DNA of 64,000 bases from assembly GCA_029204225.1 (NCBI GenBank), contig CM055095.1, forward strand, positions 47,692,510 to 47,756,509. Reading direction: 5' to 3'. The notes beneath the pieces were generated by a model that did not search any database, was not told the origin of the DNA, and saw only the letters and a list, made by a program, of their open reading frames with translations. Source of the DNA: Diphasiastrum complanatum. Taxonomy: Eukaryota > Streptophyta > Lycopodiopsida > Lycopodiales > Lycopodiaceae. Below are positions 22,338 to 31,411 of this stretch, in pieces. Position 1 is the first letter of the stretch, and every line of letters starts with the position of its first letter. Made by a program: the position numbers and the translations under genes.

Positions 22338-23081
22338 TTGGGAGTTGAAGGAGGAGTTTACGTTTGTGGGTGGACAACATACAAGTATGGAATGGAAAGG
22401 AGCTTCCATGGGGCAACCCCCATTGGTTCAAGATTATTATTCCTATCCGGAAAGATTGCAGGGAGGAAGTCAGATTTCATGATCAACTCCGGAGCTTCAC
22501 ATAACGATATTTCAAGGAGCATAGTGGAACAGTTCAGCTTGCCGACCATAAATGTAACATCAATGCTCAAGGTAGAAATAGCAAAGGGAGCACTGGATGC
22601 AGACAAAGCAACATTGAACATCTCGGTGCAAATTGGGAGATGGAAGGCTAAACTTAGTTTTTTGATTTTAGAGATGGATGCCTTCGATATAATTTTGGGC
22701 CTTCCCTGGCTAAATGAACATTGTATTGCAGTTTTGGGTAGGAGCTCAAGCTTGGTTCTCTTGGATGTTAACGGACAGATCTGTATGACAAAAGCTCTAC
22801 CTGGAGGGAACGCTAAGGGTACCAATATTGAACAAAATCTGGTTGCTGCATCTGTGATTAAAAGCATGGCAAAAGGGAAAAGGTCAAAGTGCTTTCTTTG
22901 TATCTGTAGAGAGGTTCCAGAAGGGAAAAACGCACAACAGAAAAACTTGCCAAAGGAGGTGACAGATTTGCTAGAGGAATTTAGCGATGTGTTTCCGGAA
23001 GAACTCCCAGCTAAGTTACCTCCTCGAAGACTAGTGGACCATAAGATTGAGTTGGTACCAGGAACAGAACCAACTTCATGA
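22338..23081 (+). pseudogene. Element H protease and RT N-terminus
   Basis: A 247-codon frame. The protease active site reads MINSGASHNDIS (residues about 48-59) where family members have DSGAS, so the catalytic Asp is Asn. ILGLPWLNEHCI follows (about 118-129). The segment EVTDLLEEFSDVFPEELPAKLPPRR is the usual lead into reverse transcriptase. The frame ends in TGA at 23079-23081, just before APYRMS. Confidence 0.9.
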
Positions 23082-23615
23082 GCACCCTATAGGATGTCCC
23101 AAGAAGAGTTGGTGGAACTGAAACGACAACTTGGTGAATTGATAGACAAATGATTCATTAGACCCAGTGCTTCGCCTTTTGGAGCCCCAATGTTATTCAT
23201 GGAAAAGGCGGACAAGACACTGCAGATGTGTGTGGATTATCGCATGCTCAACAAAGGTACCATCAAGAACAAGTATCCCATGCCTAGAATTGATGACCTG
23301 TTCGACCAGCTCAAACATGCCAGATATTTTAGCTGAATAGATCTCAGATCTGGATATCACCAAATTCGAAGAGCTAAAGGCGATGAGCACAAAACGGCTT
23401 TTCGAACACGGTATAGGAGCCACGAATTCAGGGTGATGCCGTTCGGTCTAACAAACGCACCAGCCACTTTTTGCATGTTGATGAACAACATTTTTCAAGA
23501 TTGCTTAGATGAATTTGTCATTGTGTACATCGGCGACATCTTGGTGTTTAGTCGTAGCCTCAAAGATCACATTAAACATTTAAGGACGGTCCTCCAATGA
23601 CTGAGGAAGAACAGC
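23082..23615 (+). pseudogene. Element H reverse transcriptase, stop-riddled
   Basis: Fingers and palm are readable: [68 protein letters not shown], and [12 protein letters not shown]. The YxDD box reads YIGD (about 23527), losing one catalytic Asp. TGA codons at about 23152, 23334 and 23598 fall where Arg or another residue is usual. Confidence 0.9.
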
Positions 23616-24650
23616 TTGTTCGCGAAAAGAGAAAAATGTGAATTTGTAGTAGAGGAAGTTGATTTCCTTGGACATGTTATAGGCTACGGACGAATTCGGA
23701 TGGATCCTAAAAAGATCAAGACTGTCTTGGATTGGCTGGCTCCTAAAACTGTTCATGGCATCAAATCCTTTGTGGGCTTATGTAACTTTAGAAAGAGATT
23801 CATTGTGGCATTTAGCAAAATTGTGGCACCACTGTTGGAGCAGACCAAGACTCATCTGAAGATGACATGGACACTGGAATGTGAAGCAGCGTTCCAAGAA
23901 CTAAAACGACGGCTCACTCAAGAACCCATCCGTGCCTTACCGGACTTTAGCAAACCTTTCAAAATACATATAGACGCGTCGAACTTTGCTATTGGGGCCG
24001 TGTTGATGCAAGACGAAAAACTTGTTGCATATTTTTCAAAGAAATTGAGTGACATAGAGCGACGATGGCCAACTCATAAAAAAGAAATGGTCGCAGTAGT
24101 TCAAGCAGTGGAGCATTGGAGAAATTATGTGGCAGGAAAACCCTTTAAGGTGTTCACTGATAATTTATCACTCAAGTACTTCTCATCCCAAGGTATGCTC
24201 ATGCCAAAGCAAATGCGATGGCAAAACTTTCTCTCAAAATTCAATATAGACATTGTACACACGGCGGGAAAGAACAATGTGGTGGCGGACGCACTAAGTA
24301 GACAGGAACACTTGATGGCAACGGTGACAACTCAAGTGACTGGCCTACTCCAAGAAATCAGAGAGAATTATGGTGCAGATGTGTTGGCGAAGGACTTAAT
24401 GATCAAATTCCAGCTGGGAAAGCCTCATAAACATTTCACTTGGAAAGATCAAATGGTTGTTTATAAACAATGCAGAGTATATGTCCCAGACAACATCAAC
24501 TTGAGGAAGAAAGTCTTGCGAGAACATCATGACGTACTAGCCGCCGGACATCCAGGGGTGAATTGCATGTATGAACTTCTCAAAAGAGGCTTCTATTGGC
24601 CAGGTATGTGGGCAGGTATGTGCAAACATGTCCGACATGTCACCAAGTGA
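23616..24650 (+). CDS. Element H RT thumb, RNase H and integrase zinc finger frame
   Basis: 344 codons of Ty3/gypsy pol: RT thumb (EVDFLGHVIGYGRIRMDPKK, residues about 15-34), RNase H (IHIDASNFAIGAVLMQDE, about 112-129; VFTDNLSLKYF; NNVVADALSRQEHL, about 222-235), and the first part of the integrase HHCC finger (REHHDVLAAGHPGV). A frameshift in RGFYWPGMW at about 24600 moves the rest to another frame. It is an open segment of a decayed polyprotein, not an independent gene. Confidence 0.88.
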   Translation: MFAKREKCEFVVEEVDFLGHVIGYGRIRMDPKKIKTVLDWLAPKTVHGIKSFVGLCNFRKRFIVAFSKIVAPLLEQTKTHLKMTWTLECEAAFQELKRRLTQEPIRALPDFSKPFKIHIDASNFAIGAVLMQDEKLVAYFSKKLSDIERRWPTHKKEMVAVVQAVEHWRNYVAGKPFKVFTDNLSLKYFSSQGMLMPKQMRWQNFLSKFNIDIVHTAGKNNVVADALSRQEHLMATVTTQVTGLLQEIRENYGADVLAKDLMIKFQLGKPHKHFTWKDQMVVYKQCRVYVPDNINLRKKVLREHHDVLAAGHPGVNCMYELLKRGFYWPGMWAGMCKHVRHVTK

Positions 24651-25630
24651 AGGTGGAACCACTAGCTCCAGCAGGACTACTCCAACCATTACTGGTAGCA
24701 GCATACCCATGGGATTCGGTGAGCATGGATTTTATTGTTCAACTACCATGGTGCCAAGGCTTCGACTCAATTTATGTGGTGGTTGACCGCTTTTCAAAGC
24801 AAGTTCATCTGGTACCAACTAAAAGTTCAGTGACAGTTGAAGAAGTGGCAAGGTTATTTTTCAAATGTGTCTTCAAATACCACGGCCTACCTAGAACGAT
24901 TATTTCTGACCGAGACACCAAGTTCATCGAAAAGTTTTGGACTTGTCTATTTCACCTCGTGGGAACTGGACTGAATTTCAGCACTGCATATCGCCCTCAG
25001 ACAAATGGGCAAATGGAACGAGTCAATCGACAGATTGAACAATATCTACGAAATTATGTCGCTTGGGACCAATCCGATTGGGTCAACTACTTGGATATTC
25101 TCGAGTTTGCACATAACAACCAAGTGAACAAATCTATTGGAAGGGCACCCTTCGAGATAAGCAATGGTCAGCTACCGATTGTTCCAAGCTCTTTTCTTAT
25201 AGGCATGCAAGAAACTTCAGTACCCACTGTGAAGGAATTTATCAATGAGTGGCACACAAAGCTGACAGAGGTGAAGTCATTTTTAGAGCAGTCCCAAAGA
25301 AGTATGGCAGCTAACATAAACCCACATCGACGAGAACTGGAATTTGAGGAAGGTGATCAAGTGTGGCTGAACACAAAGAACATTGCATTATCAAAAGGTT
25401 TCTCTCATAAGTTTGTTCGACCTTATGCGGGGCCATATTATGTCACCAAGAAGATCAACCCAGTGGCTTATTGGCGTTGCCATCCAGCTTGGATATACAC
25501 AATGTGTTTCATATCTCATTACTCAAATGGTACAAACCAGATGAGTGATTTGATCGGCAACACGAACTCCGTCACCCACCAACGACACTTGATGATACAA
25601 AGAGGCAGCTTGTACCAGAACAAATATTGA
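24596..25630 (+). CDS. Element H integrase core frame
   Basis: 344 codons. It completes the zinc finger (CPTCHQVK, residues about 11-18) and has the catalytic core SVSMDFIVQLP (first Asp about 44), TIISDRDTKF (second Asp about 100) and NGQMERVNRQIEQYLRNY (Glu about 138). All three catalytic acids are retained, unlike chromovirus G. A GPY/F-like module follows (VRPYAGPYYVTKKI). Frame changes near 25480 and 25625 lead into the chromodomain. Confidence 0.88.
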   Translation: MARYVGRYVQTCPTCHQVKVEPLAPAGLLQPLLVAAYPWDSVSMDFIVQLPWCQGFDSIYVVVDRFSKQVHLVPTKSSVTVEEVARLFFKCVFKYHGLPRTIISDRDTKFIEKFWTCLFHLVGTGLNFSTAYRPQTNGQMERVNRQIEQYLRNYVAWDQSDWVNYLDILEFAHNNQVNKSIGRAPFEISNGQLPIVPSSFLIGMQETSVPTVKEFINEWHTKLTEVKSFLEQSQRSMAANINPHRRELEFEEGDQVWLNTKNIALSKGFSHKFVRPYAGPYYVTKKINPVAYWRCHPAWIYTMCFISHYSNGTNQMSDLIGNTNSVTHQRHLMIQRGSLYQNKY

Positions 25631-25836
25631 CACATAGAAAGCGAACTAGCGTTCAACGTGAATATCTAGTGAAGTGGCTACAGGCTCCACTCATTGAGGC
25701 TTCTTGGGAGTATGAAGACAAACTTAAGAAGGGAGCCCCTGAAGTACTGGCAGATTATCTGCAGAAGAATCAACACAATAGCCGTTTTCCCATATCGGCA
25801 CACAAAGCACTACCTGGCGGCATGCCTCCTGTATGA
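25609..25836 (+). pseudogene. Element H chromodomain
   Basis: LTHRKRTSVQREYLVKW and EASWEYEDKL form the two halves of a chromodomain (about 25625-25730), placing element H among chromoviruses. The stop at 25836 is followed by leader-like sequence and the purine tract GATGGGAGGA just before the 3' LTR at 26078. Confidence 0.8.
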
Positions 25837-26077
25837 ACACTCATGGCCATTCTGAAGTTCAAGGAACTTCCAGGTATCTTTCTTAAGTTTGTCAATAAAT
25901 CACTTGCAGCTTTACACAGGTTTTACGTAAGTGAACTTTATCTACACTTTTCATGTGCTACTGCCAATGCATTTTTTAATTCAAAGTTGTCAAGGCTGGT
26001 GAATTAAGCCCGTGCCATGCGTCCTAGATCTAGTTTGGCCCTGATGAGGACATCAGGTTTTTCAAACGATGGGAGGA

Positions 26078-26974
26078 TGTTGTAAAGCTGACTCAGGTGC
26101 ACCCAACGTGCCTTGTAAGACTCTAAGGGGTGATGCTCCCTAAGGTCCCAGAGCAAGTTAGAACGTCAAGGACTGAGCCTCCAACCTGTGGTGAGCTAGT
26201 CAAGTAGTCACAAGTCATGAGCTAGCTCTGGAGCTCGAGTCATGGCCTAGTCAGGAAGCAAGTTGATTCTGCCGCCGGTTTCCATGTCCGGGAGCCAGAC
26301 TGATTCTGCCACACTTAATCAACAAAATAAAAACTAAGTCCTAAAAAGCGTGCTTTACCAGAAAGCACTATATTTCAGGACAGAGGGGGTGCGCCAAATC
26401 ACAGAAGAACTATAGGGGGAGTCCAGTAGACAGAAACTTGGGCAGCTCAACTAGCGCCAGGAATCTAGTCGCTAGGTCTCAGTTCTCTCTACCAGCACGA
26501 GCCAGGCACAATGCCCAACACGTGTTGGTGGCCCCGAGACCGGTCAGTCTATGTATGAATGTAACCTCTTTCAGATCTAATAAAGTTGATCCTTGGGAAT
26601 GATTATCGTTTCGGTTTCGCCTCCGGGACTGGTCCAAGTGGAAGGACCCTTACTACAACCTTTTTGCATCGCCGACACCTAAGGATCCACGTCACCGACG
26701 TGTGGCTTGCCGCTATGCCAATTGGTCAGTTTGGCGACCACTATGCCTTGGGTTTCATGTGTGGCTTGTCTTTGCTTTTGGTTACCTTTTGGGGACGGAT
26801 TCTGAGTTGGCTTTCGGGTTGGTTGAGATTCCAGTTTTCTTAAGTCTGAATGGTTAAGCTCGTTACGTTTCTGAGTTGGCTTTTACGTAAGTGCATGATG
26901 GATGAATGTTAGACTTAAGCGCATGTTGGGGAAACTGCTCAAGTCCCAGCGCCCTTTGAGGCGCCGGCGCAACA
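26078..26974 (+). repeat. 3' LTR of element H
   Basis: 897 bp, the partner of 20747-21664, ending GCGCAACA immediately before the second GGTGA. Confidence 0.95.
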
Positions 26975-27510
26975 GGTGATGAGAAGGCCAATTTCTCAAG
27001 CAAGGGAAAGGCAAAGTCAAAGAAGAAGATCCAACACAACAAGACCAAGAATGATGATCAACCATCAAGCTCCAAAGGTGGAAAGAAGAACAAAGCTAAA
27101 CTCAAGTGCTTCTTTTGTGGAAAGAAGGAGCACTTTGCATTCGAGTGTTTCAAGAAGAAGAATGCGCAAGGAGAGAGCAAACAAGGCAACCTCACTCTTG
27201 AGGAAGATGAGGATGAAGTGGATTCATCCTTGATGGCTTCTACATCAACATCAAAGAGCTACTCCAATGACACATGGTGGATTCCCACATGACATTCCAA
27301 AAGGATTTTTTTCTCAACTCTTGTACCTTTTGTAGGTTGTAAAAAGTCTATTCTAACAGCAAGTGATCAAGAATGTAGAATAGATGGAGTGGGAACTATT
27401 CCCTTAAGTCTTGGATCCTCTAAAAGAGTAGATCTTGATAATGTACTCTATGTTCCTACACTCACTAAGAATTTGTTAAGTGTAGGACAATTGATGGATG
27501 ATCTGATCAG
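26975..27510 (+). pseudogene. Copia F gag 3' part and protease start
   Basis: Gag resumes with GDEKANFSSKGKAKSKKK, then the CX2CX4HX4C knuckle CFFCGKKEHFAFEC (about 27110-27150), an acidic stretch, and NDTWWI leading to the protease. The expected DSG motif is damaged by a TGA (about 27290). The next readable part is VDLDNVLYVPTLTKNLLSVGQL (about 27430-27495), the segment before the pre-integrase domain. Sequence is lost after about 27510. Confidence 0.85.
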
Positions 27511-27848
27511 GTGTTCTACAACTTAACTAAAAACCTAGAAATTATGGTCCAAATGTAATGTACCAAAATTAACCAATTAGAATGGGTCCAAACACGACTT
27601 CATCCACTTAGCTACTTGTTAAAAATAGTAATAACACTATTTAGAGACTTATTGACATTTATGAAACTAACTCTAAGTTGAGATTTCACTTTGGCCTCCA
27701 AAATTGCCAATTAAAATGTCGAAACTAGTTAACAATTTTCACACAACACAAGTGTGAAAAAATATTTAAATATTCTCTAAGAACTAAACTATGAAATTTG
27801 TTAAAAAGACTATAGCCCTTGCACAACACTCTAAGAACACAAATGGAC
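27511..27848. other. AT-rich, no gene identified
   Basis: No frame or repeat of note. Confidence 0.4.
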
Positions 27849-27915
27849 GGGTTGCTCATTGGTAGAGCACCCCACCGAAATGGGGAAGGTCCTAAGTTTA
27901 ATCCCTAGCTTGACC
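27849..27915 (+). other. tRNA-like sequence, possible SINE head
   Basis: An A-box-like TTGCTCATTGG (27852-27862) with GGTAGAGC, a five-base hairpin CCCCA/TGGGG, and a B-box-like AGTTTAATCCC (27895-27905) lie in tRNA order and spacing. Acceptor pairing is not convincing, so a functional tRNA is unlikely; a tRNA-derived SINE fits better. No poly(A) end was located. Confidence 0.45.
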
Positions 27916-28237
27916 ACACACCAAGGGTAAAAACTTTTCACAAAATCTTTGTAAAGTTCTCAACTTAAATTGTGAGATGTGAGAGGATTGTGGCGTTTAT
28001 GGAAATGACCAATGAGACCCATTCACCACCTCTCAACAACGCTAACGAGACTACTCACAAGCAAAGACAGTTTAAGTCCTAATTATTCATTTGGCCTCCA
28101 GCAATGGGATGAAACGTACATGGCTCCTCTTTGCATCACAAAAAGGCTCTCGCAATCAAAATTCAATGGCATTTTCTTGCCGTCATCACCTACCATTATG
28201 CAAAGCATGACCTACTCTACTCTACTGATGAATCATC

Positions 28238-28280
28238 TATGTGAGAGAGAGAGGGAGAGGGAGAGGGAGAGGGAGAGAGC
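28238..28280 (+). repeat. (GA)n / (GGGAGA)n tract
   Basis: A purine microsatellite, GAGAGAGAGGGAGAGGGAGA style. Confidence 0.9.
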
Positions 28281-28699
28281 GAGATCGACACGTCTTGGCG
28301 ATGGGTGCACAGGGCTGCGGTAGATCTGGATAGGCCACATGCAAAGCGTAAACTCTGTTTTACGTCTTGAAGAGATCGAGTTCCTGTGCATGGACAAAAG
28401 CATGTGATCAAGTTTGCTTGGTTGGGAAGCTGAGAGAACGTGCGCAACTTACGTTTCTGATTTTCGGTGTTTTGTGTTTGTCTGGATTTGAGGCCATCTG
28501 ACTTATAAATCTCGGCGGATGGTCGTGGTAATGCAACAATATCTGCTTGTCTAAGGTGGCTTGAGCCAGATCCGCAGATTTCTCCAGTTTTAGTTCAAGT
28601 AGACTTTCGGCGTGGTAGATTGACGTGAACTCTGCATTGTCTTCAAGCTACCAACTCTTGGCAAGTGTTGCGATCTGTCTCTTTGGATACTTTCAGAAA

Positions 28700-28720
28700 G
28701 AGTTCATAAATAAAATCCGT
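28700..28720 (+). promoter_or_regulatory. Possible TATA box of the polygalacturonase gene
   Basis: TCATAAATAAAATCC lies about 175 bases before the ATG at 28887. Another candidate, CTTATAAATC, is at about 28501. Neither can be confirmed without transcript data. Confidence 0.25.
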
Positions 28721-28886
28721 CAGGCTCCGTCTCTTTTATTATTTCGCTTTTATTGATTAGTAGCTATGACTGTAAACGTATAAGCCGTGCGTAGTGATCA
28801 GCGCCTTTGTTGCTCAGACAATAAGTGATTTCTTTTTGAGGTATTTGCAGATCATAAAAGCCTGTTGGCGGCGGTTGTGCAGAGTC

Positions 28887-29432
28887 ATGGCCAGCAACGC
28901 ATTGCCATTGACGTGGTTTGTTACATATTTGTTACTTGCTGTTTGCGAAACGAAGATGGATTCTATGAAGTTGAACCAATTTCCGAAGACAGAAACTATG
29001 CTGTCAATGTTTGCTGGTCGAAATCTCAAGTCATCTTACACTGGAGCCAACACCGAAGTAAATGTTCTGTCGTATGGAGCGGTAGGGGATGGTGTTGCTG
29101 ATGATACGCAGGTACGTCGAAAAATTTGCTCTGTGCGCTTACGTTGTAATTGTAGAACAAAAAATGAATTGGGATATTAAAGGACAGTTTAGATTGTGTG
29201 GACGGTGCTGAAGACAATTTATGGAGCTGCAGGCATTCACAAGTGCATGGAAGGCTGCCTGCGCGCAGTCGGATTCCATAATTGTTGTACCAGCCGGTTT
29301 ACAGTTCCTGATAAAACCAACAACCTTCTTGGGACCATGCGCCTCAGGATTGACCTTTCAGGTATAAAATCTACTTTTTATTTGTCTCATATGCCCAAGG
29401 GTATTTTATAGACATTAATACAATTCAATTCA

Positions 29433-29520
<88 letters not shown>

Positions 29521-31411
29521 GATACATTTTGTATGGCTCAGCTGTAATAGCTTTAATTCTGCAATCGCGGTTTAGCAATATCATCATAAAATGGGTGATT
29601 CGATGCAGATTTTAGGCACAGTCATAGCACCAGGAGACCCTTCGTCCTGGTCAGGCATGAACACAAAGACATGGCTAGTTTTTGATTCACTGGACGGTTT
29701 CAGCATGAATGGAGGAGGCACAATCGATGGTAGAGGCAAAAAATGGTGGACTCTCTCGTGCAGACGAGACCCAACTAATGTAAGATAAGCTGAAACCATA
29801 GTCTTTCGCCAGCTTTTCATCGGTCTTAGCAACATTGATCACACTTAGAAGGTTTTGAAATTCGTTTGGACCTTCTTTGGTGCAGGCATGTTCATCGGCT
29901 CCCACAGTAAGCTATTTAATCGCAACCACTTCTCTCTCGAAGATTACGGTTTCGGCATTGGAGGGATTCGCGTAAAGTATTTATTGTTGAGCTTCTCTTC
30001 GTCTGTGTGTCTTGGGCAGGCCGTACTTATTCGACGCGGTACGAGCACAACGATTGAGAATCTAACATTCCAAAACAGTCAACAGATGCACCTTGAGTTT
30101 TTAGAATGCAACGGAGTTATGGCTTCTGGAATCACAATCAATACGCCTTGTGACAGCCCGAACACAGATGGCATCCATTTGAGCTTCTCTCAAGCTGTGG
30201 TGATTCAAAACTCTCTCATTGGGACAGGTAAATTCTGTCCAAAACCATAATCAAACTTGCTGATCTCTAGGGGGGGAGAGAGACAGCATGATGCGATGGC
30301 ATAATTCTATCAGCCTAAGTCAACTTAGTTTAACTGTGCTGATTTCCTTTCCAATTTCTGCAGGTGACGATTGTATATCCATACAGTCAGGATCTGCGAA
30401 CGTACGAATCAAGAATGTTCAATGTGGGCCAGGCCACGGAATTAGGTGTGATTTCATTGCTAGCAGCAGACAGCTATATTCCCATTTATTATTAGACATA
30501 GTATCTGATGCTATCACGTTAGGACGTTCAATTTTCTACCTGTCTTCGCGCTTGATTGACACTTTCATATCAAATTTGCAGCATTGGAAGTCTTGGCGAA
30601 GACGGCTCCGTCGCTAATGTAAAGGATATTATCTTAAACGGTGCAACTTTAAGGGGCACAACTAACGGCCTTAGAATTAAATCATGGCAGGTATTCTCTT
30701 TGCTGACTATCATTAACAGTCGGCGCGGAAATTTTTTCATGCTACCCAAATGTGTCTAGAATTATCTGCAATCTTTCGTACTGGTTGGAAAACATGATGC
30801 CAGCGAAAAAGGAATTCAAGTTTGTTGATCGGAAAGATCAATCTTACAACAAATTTTGTCTTTCATCCAATCGGGCTGCCGTTAATAACTTTCGCTCTAA
30901 AATCGTCTGGGTTGCACGACTTGCAGGGCGGGCAAGGATCAGTCTCCGGCGTACAATACGAAAACGTGAAGATGGTTAACGTTGCCAATCCAATTATTAT
31001 TGATCAGTTCTACGGCTGTTCGAAACAGCAATATTGCAACAACCAGGTAATGCTCACAAGTTGATTCTTTTCATGCAGCTTTCAGGTACACCTGAAAACA
31101 GTCTTAAAAAAGCAGCACCAAAATACTCTTCCAATTATTGAAATCATCTCTGAGATTGTGAAATTTGAGTCCTCGTACAACAGACATTGGCTGTCCAAGT
31201 AAACGGGATCTCGTACCGGAACATTCATGGAACGTCTTCAACACCCGTAGCAGTGCACTTTGCATGCAGTGACACCTTCCCGTGCAAGAACCTCGTTCTT
31301 CAAAATATTGATATTACATACGTCAGCACCAAGGGAGCTGCTGCATCTTTTTGTGAAAACGCTCATGGATCTTCGATTGGCCCAATTGCACCTCAAAGCT
31401 GTCTTCAATGA
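28887..31411 (+). CDS. Polygalacturonase (GH28), nine-exon gene model, 430 aa
   Basis: Cleaves alpha-1,4-galacturonan of pectin in the cell wall. Exons: 28887-29111, 29233-29361, 29609-29779, 29886-29906, 30020-30227, 30364-30445, 30582-30690, 30927-31046, 31184-31411; every intron is GT-AG and phases agree. Residues 1-22 look like a signal peptide (PLTWFVTYLLLAVC). GH28 motifs are complete: NTD (230-232), DD (253-254), GHG (H276) and RIK (310-312). The 21-nt exon 4 encodes ACSSAPT, restoring the family's C..APTA segment. Without it the protein would be 423 aa and still in frame. The ATG has GG at +4/+5. No stop or frameshift, so it is probably functional. It is not part of the surrounding elements. 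Endo- versus exo-activity cannot be told from sequence. Confidence 0.9.
29435..29516. repeat. (TC)41 microsatellite in intron 2
   Basis: An uninterrupted 82-bp TC run inside intron 2 of the polygalacturonase gene, 90 bases before the exon 3 acceptor region. Likely length-polymorphic. Confidence 0.97.

Larger units (their letters stand above)
20742..26979 (+). mobile_element. Structurally complete Ty3/gypsy chromovirus H with target duplication
   Basis: The element runs 20747-26974: LTR (20747-21664), primer site, leader, pol with chromodomain, and LTR (26078-26974). It is bounded by the perfect 5-bp duplication GGTGA (20742-20746 and 26975-26979). Both LTRs run TGTTGTAAAGCTGAC to GGCGCAACA. 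Removing element plus one GGTGA joins the copia F gag in frame. The gag region is missing and pol has stops, so it is non-autonomous. The two LTRs differ by many substitutions and several small indels, so the insertion is not recent. Confidence 0.95.

Noticed and set aside
27849-27915. A functional tRNA gene
   Set aside because: Acceptor stem does not pair convincingly and the B-box is imperfect; kept only as a SINE-like feature.
29387-29587. Minus-strand frame with a long (ER)n run
   Set aside because: It is translation of the (CT)n microsatellite in intron 2.
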